A stretch of 50,273 bases of DNA from JAVBOP01 sp031550405 (GCA_031550405.1 JAVBOP010000154.1:1-50273), one strand, 5' to 3'. Positions 15,720 through 25,345 are shown, numbered from the stretch's first letter. Numbers and translations: made by a program. The notes: generated by a model from the sequence alone, not told the origin.

Positions 15720-18700
15720 CTAATTTTTCTTTATTGCGTCGCGACCAAGCTGACCTTGCAGATTTTTGAGATATGGATATGAGCATATACTCTCCAGCAT
15801 CTCCCTTGCATAATTGATTTTGGTGGTCAGTTCGCTGCGAATCTCCTTCTCAAACGCCGTGGCATTGTTCAGCTTCTTGGTTAGATTGCGCGCGTGCATT
15901 TCCCAGAGCTTTATGTCCTGCTGCTGCTTCAGCATGAGGCGGTTGGCGTATGCATCGCTATTTATTAGATAATCATAAGTAAACATATTGCGCAGCTCGG
16001 GCGATTCCAAAGTCATACCTTCATAATGTCCGTGAGCCATGATATGCAGCAGTGCCTTCAAAGGCAGCAGCGCCTGCTCCACACTGCCGTCGTTAAAATA
16101 TGCCATCGCAATTTTATTTTGAGCTTCTACTATGTTATTAATGCCATCGACAAATTCAGACATATCCTGCAGTTCGGGCTTAAGCATTTCCTCGGTCAAT
16201 ACTACATTTGGATTCTCAAATATGCGCCCAAAGTACATGTTCACAAATTTAGATGTGATTCTATAGCCGAGTATGCTCGCTTTCACCTGCTGCCCGCCAT
16301 GCTCGAAGTCGTTTATTTTTTCTAAATACCCATCGGCTATCATATTCTGCGGATTGCGCTCGGCTGGATATAATCTTGCCCACAATTCGGGTATCAGCAA
16401 GCTCAAATCATGGTCTACCCTGAACTTGGAGCCTATATATCCTGCGGGAGTTGTAAATCCAGGATAGCCTGTTAATATGTATGATACCAGTGCATTATTC
16501 AGGTCTATAATCGGCGACAGGGCATTGAATGGTATTTTGGTCAATGCACCTTCGGAACCTGCACCTGTTGTAGATGGAGACTTGCCTGTCAGGCTGCAGA
16601 TAAAATCCATGAACAGTTCAGGCAACTCCTGATAATGCACAGGGTTATATACTGCAAGAGGTCGTATGCCTTTTTCACGAGGATTATTGCGCCTTCCCGG
16701 CAATATCAAATTGACAGGTGTAAACAGCGGCTCATTTGTCGGTATCTTTCTGGAAAGCCTCATACCCACTTCAGCTACATAATTCTCTATTGGAGCTATC
16801 AAATCATTGCGCGTTTGCAAATACCGGACATTTGCCGAAGGCTTGCCATTGACGATGCGGGGATTGGCAGATGAAATGAAGTACTTATCGCTGCCATTGC
16901 CCGACGCCATTTCCCTGATAACATTGCGCATGGGCTCGGTGAAGCTCTCAAAGGCAACAGTCTCATCAAGCATATTCTGGGCATCTTCCTTAGTCAACGG
17001 CTCATAGTTCGAGACAAAGGTATTCGGCGACGCCAAATCGGCTTCTGCCTTTTTATCATAACCTCTATGTATGGCTTCATCGGGACGCTGGAAGAAACGG
17101 TACTCGCAATTGGTTATAATCTTCACGCTCGGATAGCTTTCGGCAAGCGGATTGAGCTTCTCCAATGCACGTGCCGGCACAACAATAGAGGCGGTTATAT
17201 CGTCCTCCATTTGCAGCTTTGCAGCGTGGACAAAATCCTGCCGCAATTTGAAAGTGCGCCATGCGCCCTGCTCGTCAAAGCCTACACGCAAATAGCGGGA
17301 GGCAAGTTTGCGCCCATCATACTTCAGCTCGTTGCCAAGCTGCCCGTTCAATATATCAACAGTAAAATGCTCATGCCAGTTATCTCCCCATTCCTCGCGA
17401 TAGTACCGCTTTACGATAAAGGCAATGCCCTTGATATACTGCGGAATGCTGTCAAGCCATGCATTGTACTCGTCGGTAAAATCGGGCGATGGCGTCAGCA
17501 GCTTGATTACAGAGCCGTTCGAGCGGCGCGGACTTAAGAACGGGCGGCTGTTCTCGGCATTTTTTGTATCGTCTCTATATCTTTTGCCATAATCATGCTC
17601 TATTATGTTGCGGGTATATTCCATGTCCCTGTGATAGTCCTTGATAAAGAACGAGCCTGTGAAAATGGCATCAGATATTGACTTGGATATTTCCGACTTA
17701 CCGCCGCCAGAAACAGTGCACGGCTTATGAAATAATGTACCTTCAGCAACAGTTTCAATCAAACGGTAGTTCTTGCTGCCCGGCACCTTATCCATGGAGA
17801 ATTTAGAGCCATTGGGCAGTATATAATAATTATCTGGCAATAGCTTTATAGACCGCTCTTCGCCGCCGCTTTGCCATGACACTTTTTGCGTGGCAAGGTG
17901 GAATGCCGTATTCTCCGGTACATAGAATATATTCTTATAGTTCCTGTCAATAGCATAGCCTTCGGGCATAATATCCATTATGTCGGCAAAGCAGCGGGAC
18001 ATCTCATCGAATGTATTAACTATATGGTGCGGCTTGTTTATATGCTGGTCGCCCTGATTATATGTAGGGAATACCATCGCACCGCCGGCATGTTCTTCTT
18101 CGCAGTTGCCGAACAGGTTTGCGGCAAAATTTATCTGGGTTTTCACCTCTTTTTTGGAATATCCGAAGTAGTTGTCCGCTATGACTGTTACTATAATGCC
18201 GTCATCTGTCCTGAATGTGATTTTAAATGCGCTGCCGTCGTTGTAATACTCATCTTCATTCTCCCAGCACATGCCGTCGCGCTTCTGCCTCTCGGTTGCC
18301 TCCGATACATGCGGCAGACCTGCTTCTTTTTTGGTGATACCGGTTAATTGCGGTGCCAGAATAACGCATCCCGTATGCCCTGTCCAATGCTCTATATCTA
18401 ATGCCGCATCATTCTGTATGCTGTATGGATTGCCCGCATTGCCGAATATTGATTCCACGAAATCCATATTGCTTACAAGCGATGCTGGAGCAAAAAAGCG
18501 GATTTCCATAGTCCTTTCAGGAGTTATGCCCGATACTTCCGGACATACTATCGGACGCAACAGCAGCGATATCCATGCCTTTGCCGGCTTATCCTGACTG
18601 GCGGTATACGGGATATTCAAAATATCGCCCGATTCGGCAAGCGCTCTGTGCAGCAAATATGCCGCCGTATGCTTAGGCACAGCCTTCTTATCGTCCGGAA

Positions 18701-19172
18701 CAGGCAAGCCGCCTTCCGCCACATGGAATACACCTTTTGTGGTGCGGCGGTCATTCTTGGGATTATGCAGTATGCCTTGCTTTATGCGGTACGATTTGAG
18801 GTATTCAGAGGCATATTCATCGGCATCGGGAGGCAGGGACAGCTCACGTGCAAGTCCATGAAAATCCAGTGTAAAAGTGCTGTTCGGCAGCTGCAGCGGC
18901 GGGCAGTTCTCCACTCCGAGAAAATAGTCATCGATAAAATCCTGAATGCGCCGGTCTGATGGACATAGAGCCGGCCTGATGATGCGTTCCCGCTCGCGGT
19001 AGGTCTCGAGCAGGTTTTTGGCTATATCCAAAAAAGAGCCGCTGCCATCGGTTTCTATGTCGCTAAGCCCTAATGATATAAGCCGCAAGTCTATATATTG
19101 ATGAAGATATTGCTTTGAGATAGGTGCCCCGTTTTCTCGTACAATACCTAATTTTTTCACTAAGTTGTTCAT
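15720..19172 (-). CDS. Probable PPi-dependent phosphoenolpyruvate carboxykinase
   Basis: A 1150-residue protein (about 130 kDa), soluble, with no signal peptide or membrane segment. I read it as the PPi-type PEP carboxykinase (EC 4.1.1.38), which interconverts oxaloacetate plus PPi with PEP, CO2 and phosphate. The grounds are size and remembered resemblance: a P-loop-like SGGGKSEIS motif, SSANPRIVNGKPSANVR, and above all LTGKSPSTTGAGSEGALTK in the C-terminal third. I could not run a search. Other readings are an uncharacterised large enzyme family. The ATG at 19172 is preferred to a TTG at 19202; neither has a clear ribosome site. A perfect palindrome lies upstream (19213-19234). It is convergent with mfd. 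Confidence 0.55.
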   Translation of the reverse strand: MNNLVKKLGIVRENGAPISKQYLHQYIDLRLISLGLSDIETDGSGSFLDIAKNLLETYRERERIIRPALCPSDRRIQDFIDDYFLGVENCPPLQLPNSTFTLDFHGLARELSLPPDADEYASEYLKSYRIKQGILHNPKNDRRTTKGVFHVAEGGLPVPDDKKAVPKHTAAYLLHRALAESGDILNIPYTASQDKPAKAWISLLLRPIVCPEVSGITPERTMEIRFFAPASLVSNMDFVESIFGNAGNPYSIQNDAALDIEHWTGHTGCVILAPQLTGITKKEAGLPHVSEATERQKRDGMCWENEDEYYNDGSAFKITFRTDDGIIVTVIADNYFGYSKKEVKTQINFAANLFGNCEEEHAGGAMVFPTYNQGDQHINKPHHIVNTFDEMSRCFADIMDIMPEGYAIDRNYKNIFYVPENTAFHLATQKVSWQSGGEERSIKLLPDNYYILPNGSKFSMDKVPGSKNYRLIETVAEGTLFHKPCTVSGGGKSEISKSISDAIFTGSFFIKDYHRDMEYTRNIIEHDYGKRYRDDTKNAENSRPFLSPRRSNGSVIKLLTPSPDFTDEYNAWLDSIPQYIKGIAFIVKRYYREEWGDNWHEHFTVDILNGQLGNELKYDGRKLASRYLRVGFDEQGAWRTFKLRQDFVHAAKLQMEDDITASIVVPARALEKLNPLAESYPSVKIITNCEYRFFQRPDEAIHRGYDKKAEADLASPNTFVSNYEPLTKEDAQNMLDETVAFESFTEPMRNVIREMASGNGSDKYFISSANPRIVNGKPSANVRYLQTRNDLIAPIENYVAEVGMRLSRKIPTNEPLFTPVNLILPGRRNNPREKGIRPLAVYNPVHYQELPELFMDFICSLTGKSPSTTGAGSEGALTKIPFNALSPIIDLNNALVSYILTGYPGFTTPAGYIGSKFRVDHDLSLLIPELWARLYPAERNPQNMIADGYLEKINDFEHGGQQVKASILGYRITSKFVNMYFGRIFENPNVVLTEEMLKPELQDMSEFVDGINNIVEAQNKIAMAYFNDGSVEQALLPLKALLHIMAHGHYEGMTLESPELRNMFTYDYLINSDAYANRLMLKQQQDIKLWEMHARNLTKKLNNATAFEKEIRSELTTKINYAREMLESICSYPYLKNLQGQLGRDAIKKN

Positions 19173-19212
19173 AGTTTTTAAGTTTGTTTTTAATATATCC
19201 AATTTCAGAATA

Positions 19213-19234
19213 TTTATGAATTTTTATTCATAAA
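19213..19234 (+). repeat. TTTATGAA palindrome, perfect
   Basis: TTTATGAA, TTTTTA, TTCATAAA, in the gap between panC and the PEP carboxykinase candidate, 41 bases before the ATG of the latter. Confidence 0.8.
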
Positions 19235-19327
19235 TTATGGCTCTTAGAGTTGTGCAATGCCAGTAAATTTAGCATAATACTTACGTTCAAACCCCGCCAT
19301 TTGTTGCTGACAGCACGTTCACTCATT

Positions 19328-20203
19328 CTAAAAATTGCCGGATGTATGAGCAGGAATTGTTACCAGTGTGTTGTCAATAAGGCGCGTTTTGCCGATGAAA
19401 ACAGCAATGACAATAACCACCAGTTCGTTTGGGTAGAATAAATCCGGCTCCGACAAATCATTCGCCGCCGCTGCACTCGCATAATCTATCCGCAAGCCCG
19501 CCACAGTCCTCAGGCGGTGATGCAAAATTGTGTTTATCTTCTTGCGCTCGCGCTCGCCTGCCAGCACCGCTGCCTTTGCTTCCTCCATTGCCTGATAAAT
19601 TATTGACGCATTCACCTGCTCATCTTCCGAAAGGTAGGCATTGCGGGAACTCAAGGCTAAGCCTTTTGAATTTCTGATAGTTGGCGATATTATAATTTTT
19701 ATATCGAAATCCAAATCATCTGACATTTGCTTGATAACCAACGTCTGCTGAAAATCTTTTTGCCCAAAAACGGCATAATGCGGATGTACAATATTGAATA
19801 ATTTCGCCACAATTAATGCTACGCCGTCAAAATGGCCGGGACGAAATTTGCCCTCAAATTTGTCCGTTATATTTTTCAGATGCAGCGCCGTAGAAAAGCC
19901 GATCGGATAGATTTCGAGAGCATCAGGCATAAATAAATAATCTATTTTATGCAAGTTAGCAAGAACCGAATCTTTTTCAATGTCGCGCGGATACTTGTTA
20001 TAATCCTCATTCGGCGCAAACTGCGCAGGATTGACAAATATCGACGCAACGGTTATATCCGCCATCTCGTGGGCTTTGTCGAACAGGCTTGTGTGCCCTT
20101 CGTGCAAAGCGCCCATCGTTGGCACAAATGCGATAGTTTTGCCTTCATTACGCAATTTTTCCGAAATCCCCGACATTTCTTTCTTTTGAGTTATTATCTG
20201 CAT
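19328..20203 (-). CDS. panC: Pantothenate synthetase
   Basis: PanC joins pantoate and beta-alanine with ATP to make pantothenate, the precursor of coenzyme A. The 291 residues show the nucleotidyltransferase signature VPTMGALHEGHTSL (about 27-40), SIFVNPAQFAPNEDYNKYPR, the pantoate-site FGQKDFQQTLVI (usual form GxKDxQQ), and LALSSRNAYLS. Length is typical. The ATG at 20203 has no obvious Shine-Dalgarno sequence. The gene is followed on the same strand by the PEP carboxykinase candidate after about 150 bases. The other pan genes are not in the window. Confidence 0.95.
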   Translation of the reverse strand: MQIITQKKEMSGISEKLRNEGKTIAFVPTMGALHEGHTSLFDKAHEMADITVASIFVNPAQFAPNEDYNKYPRDIEKDSVLANLHKIDYLFMPDALEIYPIGFSTALHLKNITDKFEGKFRPGHFDGVALIVAKLFNIVHPHYAVFGQKDFQQTLVIKQMSDDLDFDIKIIISPTIRNSKGLALSSRNAYLSEDEQVNASIIYQAMEEAKAAVLAGERERKKINTILHHRLRTVAGLRIDYASAAAANDLSEPDLFYPNELVVIVIAVFIGKTRLIDNTLVTIPAHTSGNF

Positions 20204-20324
20204 ATATTTTTAAATATTTTCTATTTTTAAAAACTATATTTTTATATCAGTAAAATAAAATTCATGTAGAAATTGTACAAAAAATACAAATTGTTCTTGG
20301 CTTTAGAATAAATATGCTGTAGCG

Positions 20325-20777
20325 CTATTTTGTTTCATAGCAACAGTTTATCCATTCCGCATCAAATGCAGCATTATACTTTTTATAAAAATTAATAGCA
20401 GGAGTATTCCAGTCCAAAACCTGCCAGACTATGCCATTCAAATTCAATTCGCGAGCTTCAACAATAAGCCTGTCAAATAACATTTTGCCCAAACCATTTC
20501 TGCGCATAGATTCTGTAATTACTATATCTTCAAGATACATACGCTGACCTTTCCAAGTACTGTAACGAATGTAATACAAAGCAAAGCCAACAATTATGCC
20601 ATCAACTTCAACCACAAACGCCCACCAAACGGGATGTGCGCCAAACCCACTTTCCGTAAAATGCGATAAATCGACAGTTACAGCGTCAGTCGCCTTTTCG
20701 TATGTCGCAAGTTCTTGAATCAATTCCAACAATCGAGGGCAATCAGCCTCAACAGCTTTTCTTACGTGCGGCGTCAT
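20325..20777 (-). CDS. GNAT-family N-acetyltransferase
   Basis: A 150-residue GNAT fold protein that would move an acetyl group from acetyl-CoA to an amine. Motif A is clear: LEDIVITESMRRNGLGKMLF (about 94-113), with the acetyl-CoA-binding R-x-x-G-x-G pattern. The following VWQVLDWNTPAINFYKKYNA matches diamine/polyamine-type acetyltransferases of the SSAT-like group, so a small polyamine substrate is likely but unproven. ATG at 20777 is chosen: it sits two bases after the YggS stop, with GGAG at the end of yggS as ribosome site. A longer reading into yggS is not credible. Confidence 0.88.
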   Translation of the reverse strand: MTPHVRKAVEADCPRLLELIQELATYEKATDAVTVDLSHFTESGFGAHPVWWAFVVEVDGIIVGFALYYIRYSTWKGQRMYLEDIVITESMRRNGLGKMLFDRLIVEARELNLNGIVWQVLDWNTPAINFYKKYNAAFDAEWINCCYETK

Positions 20778-20779
20778 AA

Positions 20780-21490
20780 TTAGCTCCTGCTCCCCAAAAT
20801 GGCAGAACCGATACGCAGCATGGTCGCTTGCTCTTCGATCGCAATTTTGTAATCGTGCGACATGCCCATCGACAGCTGCGACAAATTCAATCCCAGCGAT
20901 TGATTCAGCTCGTTCAGGCAATTGCGAAGCATCGAAAATTCAGTGCGTATTACCTTTTCGTCATCAGAAAATGTACCGATGGTCATCAGTCCAACGAGAT
21001 TTAAATGAATATTTTTTAATACTTCTTGGGCTAAACCATTTGTTTCTTCAGGTTCAATTCCAGATTTGGAGGCTTGATTAGATGTGTTTATTTGCAAAAG
21101 TATATCAATATGCTTGCCATATCGGGCTGCCTGCCGCTCAATTTCCGCCGCCAGACCCGACGAATCAACAGTGTGTATCGCCGTAACGTGCGGCACAACA
21201 TACTTGACTTTATTGGTTTGCAGGTGTCCGATAAAATGAAATTCCGGTTTTGTCTCCAAATCATCCAAATGCGGCAACAAATCCTTGTATTTGTCACGAA
21301 ATTCCTGCGCATAATTTTCCGCAAAAAGATGAATACCAGCGTTCATGGCTTGCAGAACAACATCGGCACCATGCGTCTTTGAGACGACAAGTACCTTTAT
21401 GTCCTCAGGGTTGCGGAGACATGCCATCGCCGTTTCCGCAACACCTTGTTTAATTTTATCGTAATTTTTTTGTAGACTGTACAAATCCAT
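20780..21490 (-). CDS. YggS-family PLP homeostasis protein
   Basis: YggS/PROSC proteins bind pyridoxal phosphate on a conserved lysine and help control vitamin B6 and amino-acid pools. The 236 residues form a PLP-binding TIM barrel: Lys38 in VLVVSKTH is the expected Schiff-base lysine, followed by FAENYAQEFRDK, FHFIGHLQTNKVK, the LMTIGTFSDD stretch and LSMGMSHDYKIAIEEQATMLRIGSAI at the end. All are typical. ATG at 21490; a TATTTTTG element ends four bases upstream, so the message may lack a leader. The GNAT gene follows with a two-base gap, so the two form an operon. Confidence 0.93.
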   Translation of the reverse strand: MDLYSLQKNYDKIKQGVAETAMACLRNPEDIKVLVVSKTHGADVVLQAMNAGIHLFAENYAQEFRDKYKDLLPHLDDLETKPEFHFIGHLQTNKVKYVVPHVTAIHTVDSSGLAAEIERQAARYGKHIDILLQINTSNQASKSGIEPEETNGLAQEVLKNIHLNLVGLMTIGTFSDDEKVIRTEFSMLRNCLNELNQSLGLNLSQLSMGMSHDYKIAIEEQATMLRIGSAILGSRS

Positions 21491-21494
21491 CCAG

Positions 21495-21502
21495 CAAAAA
21501 TA
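21495..21502 (-). promoter_or_regulatory. Promoter -7 element of yggS
   Basis: TATTTTTG on the reverse strand, ending four bases before the ATG. No TTTG is seen 20 bases further upstream. If used, the mRNA would start at or near the start codon. Confidence 0.4.
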
Positions 21503-21720
21503 ACAATTCGCTTGGAAATTATGTACATTAAAAATTTCAAATTATCCCAATCCCAAAAAGATATACATAGCAGATGCCAGTTTTTACTTCCTATTCACGC
21601 TATTCGAACAACCATATAAATTAGTGCAAATTTAACGGATGTCAACTATGCCATACCTTGTAAGCCTCTTAATTCTCTCGAATAGCATCATATTTTTTGC
21701 TCTTCAGAAATAAATACACA

Positions 21721-22140
21721 CTATCTCAAGGTTGAAATTAGCTTGAGTTGCAGGTCTAACAACTGGAGTTTGGCGGTGGCGTTATGGCGCTCAAATTCGT
21801 CGGGAGATGTTTTTACTATGTGCCTTAATTTCGTTATGTTAGCCATTAAGTTTGCTATATCCATATTGGCTATATTTTCGATATAATTTACAGCTATTGT
21901 TACATGATTATTCAGAACCTCAATAACGCCCTTATCAGAGAAAAAATATATGGTATCTCCTTTATTATCAACAACTCTGATAATTCCGGGCATAATTGTA
22001 GATATTATTGGAGCATGATTAAACAGTACCTGAAACGGTGATTTCTCACCCGCTACGATGATGTTGTTTACCATACTGTCGTAAAATGAATTGCTCGGAG
22101 TAAGTATACTTAAATGCAATAGTTTACTATCATTATCCAT
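21721..22140 (-). CDS. atpC: ATP synthase epsilon subunit
   Basis: Epsilon is part of the central stalk of the F1 ATP synthase and can brake ATP hydrolysis. The 139 residues show the N-terminal beta-sandwich (LHLSILTPSNSFYD, FQVLFNHAPIISTIMPGIIRV, then FFSDKGVIEVLNNHVTIAVN) and a C-terminal helical part with a family-like Lys/Arg pattern. I choose the ATG at 22140, with AAGG about 11 bases upstream; a GTG at 22152 is in frame and possible. It follows atpD after a gap filled by a TTTATGAA-type palindrome. The other ATP synthase genes are absent from the window, as is common in this group. Confidence 0.92.
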   Translation of the reverse strand: MDNDSKLLHLSILTPSNSFYDSMVNNIIVAGEKSPFQVLFNHAPIISTIMPGIIRVVDNKGDTIYFFSDKGVIEVLNNHVTIAVNYIENIANMDIANLMANITKLRHIVKTSPDEFERHNATAKLQLLDLQLKLISTLR

Positions 22141-22156
22141 GATTGCATACACCTTG

Positions 22157-22178
22157 TTTATGAATTTTTTTTAATAAT
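22157..22178 (+). repeat. TTTATGAA palindrome spanning the atpD stop codon
   Basis: TTTATGAA, six Ts, TTAATAAT. The atpD stop codon (22171-22173) is inside its degenerate arm, and the rest fills the gap before atpC. Confidence 0.65.
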
Positions 22179-23592
22179 TGCCCGATTTAGCTCTTTCCAT
22201 AACTTCATCAATATCGCCTGCATAAGTAAAAGCTGCCTCAGGAATATCATCGCATTTACCGTCGAGTATCGCCCGAAAACCCGCAATGGTATTGGCAATC
22301 TTGCAATATCGTCCTGTGCGCCCAGTAAATTGCTCTGCAACATGGAACGGCTGCGAGAAGAATTTTTGAATTTTTCTTGCACGATTTACCGCCAGTTTAT
22401 CGTCTTCCGATAATTCATCCATGCCCAATATATTGATAATATCCTGTAAGTTCTTATATTGTTGTAAGATATTGACGCATGCACGAGCCACATTATAATG
22501 CTCTTCGCCCACGATAAGCGGATCCATAATCCTTGAACTCGATTCCAGCGGATCAACGGCAGGGTATATGCCAAGTTCTGATATTTGGCGAGATAAAACA
22601 GTTTTGGCATCAAGATGGGTGAAAGTATTTGCAGGCGCCGGGTCAGTCAAATCATCCGCAGGCACATACACAGCCTGCACAGAGGTGATAGAGCCTTTAT
22701 TGGTTGAGGCAATACGTTCCTCCAAGGCTCCAAGTTCGGTGGCAAGAGTAGGCTGATAGCCTACTGCCGACGGCATACGCCCAAGCAGCGCCGATACTTC
22801 AGAGCCAGCCTGTATAAATCTAAATATATTATCAATAAAAAGCAGCATATCACGCCCTTCCACATCGCGAAAATATTCCGCAATAGTCAGTGCAGTCAAG
22901 GCAACACGCGAGCGGGCGCCTGGCGGTTCGTTCATTTGACCGAATATTAATGCCGTCTTGTCTATCACGCCCGATTCCTGCATTTCGAGGTACAAATCAT
23001 TGCCTTCCCTTGAGCGCTCACCAACACCGGCAAAGCACGAATAGCCGCCATGATGCTTGGCAATGTTATGTATAAGCTCCTGTATAATAACAGTCTTACC
23101 AACACCGGCGCCACCAAACAGTCCCGTCTTGCCGCCTTTGGTAAATGGCTGTATCAGGTCAATTACCTTTATACCAGTCTCGAACATCTCTTTGGTAGTG
23201 CTGAGCGATGAAAAAGGCGGGGCAGGCTGATGTATTGGGAGCGATACTTTGGCTTTAATCTCGCCAATACCGTCAATAGGATTTCCTGTGATATTGACCA
23301 TTCTGCCCAACACTTCAGCACCTACAGGCACAGTGATGGGGTGTCCCGTATCAACCGCTTTCATGCCCCGCACAAGCCCGTCTGTCGAATCCATCGCCAC
23401 GGTACGAACCCTGTCCTCGCCAAGATGCTGCTGCACCTCACATACGAGCGTACCTTCTTCGCCTGTTTCATCAGATTTGGTTTTGATATGCAGTGCATTT
23501 AAGACCGCCGGCACTCGCTTTCCGCCGAAATCCACGTCAACCACTGGTCCAATTACCTGCGTTATAATTCCTTCATTTGGCATATTTTCCAT
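22171..23592 (-). CDS. atpD: ATP synthase beta subunit
   Basis: The catalytic subunit of F1 ATP synthase, working with alpha at the membrane's cytoplasmic face. The 473 residues are typical and carry the P-loop GGAGVGKTVIIQEL (about 159-172), the GERSREGNDLY stretch with the catalytic Glu region, the Walker B LLFIDNIFRF (about 255-264), and SRIMDPLIVGEEHY. The start ATG at 23592 has GGGAG just upstream; a second ATG three codons on is possible. It is followed by atpC in a two-gene operon separate from the rest of the ATP synthase genes. Confidence 0.97.
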   Translation of the reverse strand: MENMPNEGIITQVIGPVVDVDFGGKRVPAVLNALHIKTKSDETGEEGTLVCEVQQHLGEDRVRTVAMDSTDGLVRGMKAVDTGHPITVPVGAEVLGRMVNITGNPIDGIGEIKAKVSLPIHQPAPPFSSLSTTKEMFETGIKVIDLIQPFTKGGKTGLFGGAGVGKTVIIQELIHNIAKHHGGYSCFAGVGERSREGNDLYLEMQESGVIDKTALIFGQMNEPPGARSRVALTALTIAEYFRDVEGRDMLLFIDNIFRFIQAGSEVSALLGRMPSAVGYQPTLATELGALEERIASTNKGSITSVQAVYVPADDLTDPAPANTFTHLDAKTVLSRQISELGIYPAVDPLESSSRIMDPLIVGEEHYNVARACVNILQQYKNLQDIINILGMDELSEDDKLAVNRARKIQKFFSQPFHVAEQFTGRTGRYCKIANTIAGFRAILDGKCDDIPEAAFTYAGDIDEVMERAKSGNY

Positions 23593-23745
23593 ACATCTCC
23601 CTTCTTTTTACAAATATAAATATATATTACGAAATTATTTTGATAATAATACAGGAATCGCTCTCAAAAACATTTTTATCTTCAAAAGAAATAGCAACAG
23701 ATGTATTTTAAGGATGGTAAGGAAATTATAAGGATATATCCATGT

Positions 23746-23767
23746 TTTATGAATTTTTATTCATAAT
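23746..23767 (+). repeat. TTTATGAA palindrome, perfect core
   Basis: TTTATGAA, TTTTTA, TTCATAAT, in the divergent gap between atpD and the M24 peptidase gene. Confidence 0.75.
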
Positions 23768-23856
23768 TACATTGCTCATCTAAACAAATGTATTAAGTGT
23801 TAGTATATTTTTCGTATATTGTAAAAAATATTTCTCTACAAATAACAGGTTATAAT

Positions 23857-25044
23857 ATGGACTTAAAAGCAATACAAGCTGCATTAAAAAGTGCAGGTTT
23901 TGATGGTTGGCTGTTTTATGATTTTCATAACCGCGATGCAATAGCTGCAAGAATTTTGAATATGAACACACATCGTTTCGCTTCAAGGCGTTGGTATTAT
24001 TATATTCCAGCAATAGGCGAACCTAAAAAACTTGTTCACAAGATAGAACCTTGGCGTTGCGACCATTTGCCCGGCGAAAAATTTATTTATTTGCCTTGGC
24101 AAGAACAACATGCTTTCTTAAAGCAAATCTTAGGTGATGCTAAAAAAGTGGCAATGCAATATTCGCCCATGAATGCAATCCCTTACGTTTCAATCGTTGA
24201 CGGCGGCACAATTGAACTTGTTCGCAGTTTTGGAATTGAGGTTGTTTCAAGTGCAAATTTAGTAAGTTTATTTGAATCTCATCTTTCAATGGAAGATTAT
24301 CGCAGCCATTGCGAAGCCGGTGAATCAATGCAATTCATTAAAGATGAAGCATTTAAAGAAATTGCAAGACGCATTAAAGCAGGTGTAAATCCAACAGAAT
24401 ATGAAATTTATGAATTTATGATAAGCCTGTATAAAGAGCATAATATGCTTTGCGAAGATGGTCCTATCGTTGCCGTAAACGAACATGCTGCCGATCCACA
24501 CTTTGAGCCAACTCCTGAAAACACACATAAAATCAAAGAAGGAGATTTGGTTTTAATAGATCTTTGGGCAAAGAAAAATAAGCCAGGAGCAATATATTAT
24601 GATATAACCTGGATGGGGTTTGTTGGTACAGACGTGCCGGAAAGGATTGAGAAAATATTCCAAATTGCCCGTTCGGCACGTCAGGCTGCATTAGATTTAG
24701 TGTTCGATAGATTTGCAAAAAATATTCCTGTTCATGGCTGGGAAGTTGATGATGCTTGCCGTAAAGTAATTATTGATGCTGGTCTGGGAGAGTATTTTAC
24801 GCATAGAACTGGACATAATATTGGCGAGGAAGTTCATGGAAATGGCTGTCATATCGACAACTTAGAAACAAAAGATGAACGTGTGATTATTCCTGGTACA
24901 TGTTTTTCCGTTGAACCCGGAATTTATATGCCAGAAGAAAAAATTGGCTTTAGAACTGAAATAGATGTTTTCGTAACTGATGAATCTAAGGTTGAAGTTT
25001 CTGGAAAACAACAGGAAACAGTGATACCGATAATGTTGCTGTGA
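23857..25044 (+). CDS. M24-family peptidase (Xaa-Pro type)
   Basis: A 395-residue cytoplasmic metallopeptidase of the M24 (pita-bread) fold, probably an Xaa-Pro dipeptidase or aminopeptidase P relative. The N-terminal half (to about 165) is the creatinase-like domain. The C-terminal half holds the metal ligands: Asp in VLIDLWAKKNKPGAIYYD (about 234 and 245), His in FTHRTGHNIG (about 315), Glu in FSVEPGIYMP (about 351) and Glu in FRTEIDVFV (about 366). ATG at 23857 is preferred to a reading from 23797, whose extra residues look like untranslated leader. It is a single gene. Substrate specificity cannot be told. Confidence 0.9.
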   Translation: MDLKAIQAALKSAGFDGWLFYDFHNRDAIAARILNMNTHRFASRRWYYYIPAIGEPKKLVHKIEPWRCDHLPGEKFIYLPWQEQHAFLKQILGDAKKVAMQYSPMNAIPYVSIVDGGTIELVRSFGIEVVSSANLVSLFESHLSMEDYRSHCEAGESMQFIKDEAFKEIARRIKAGVNPTEYEIYEFMISLYKEHNMLCEDGPIVAVNEHAADPHFEPTPENTHKIKEGDLVLIDLWAKKNKPGAIYYDITWMGFVGTDVPERIEKIFQIARSARQAALDLVFDRFAKNIPVHGWEVDDACRKVIIDAGLGEYFTHRTGHNIGEEVHGNGCHIDNLETKDERVIIPGTCFSVEPGIYMPEEKIGFRTEIDVFVTDESKVEVSGKQQETVIPIMLL

Positions 25045-25077
25045 TTTTATTAGGTATTGTTCACACTAATTAAACAA

Positions 25078-25345
25078 TCAAAAATTAACGAAAATGCAAT
25101 GAACATTGTGCCAGTTTTATCGTATTGGGTGAAAATCTTCTAAATCTTTTGGTTCGCCTGAATAATCTTTCAATTTCATTGCATTTTTCTATATTTTTTT
25201 GTCGCAATTTTTCGGCTGGATTTCGAAGGTATGACAGGCTCTAAGCCTTTAAAGCGCCAGTTCCTCTGCGGCGGTATCTGCAAGGCTGTTTGCGGGCACG
25301 GTTGCATCAGCAGCAATATCATTCGGCTCAATATTTTCATCATCA
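25078..25345 (-). pseudogene. IS5-family transposase, decayed C-terminal part
   Basis: Pieces of an IS5-type DDE transposase are spread over three frames: LADTAAEELAL, then GLEPVIPSKSSRKIATKKYR, then CNEIERLFRRTKRFRRF, then YDKTGTMFIAFSLIF before a stop at 25078-25080. The order matches the C-terminal third of IS5 proteins (the 'GIEPxIPxRxNRK' block, the catalytic-Glu block 'NxIERxFxRLKxxRR', and the 'RYDK' block). Frameshifts and an internal stop show that it is dead. The N-terminal two-thirds are missing and no terminal repeats could be identified. Confidence 0.75.

Noticed and set aside
21491..21720. Small reading frames in the gap between yggS and atpC
   Set aside because: Only frames of about 20 codons without a ribosome site or similarity were seen.
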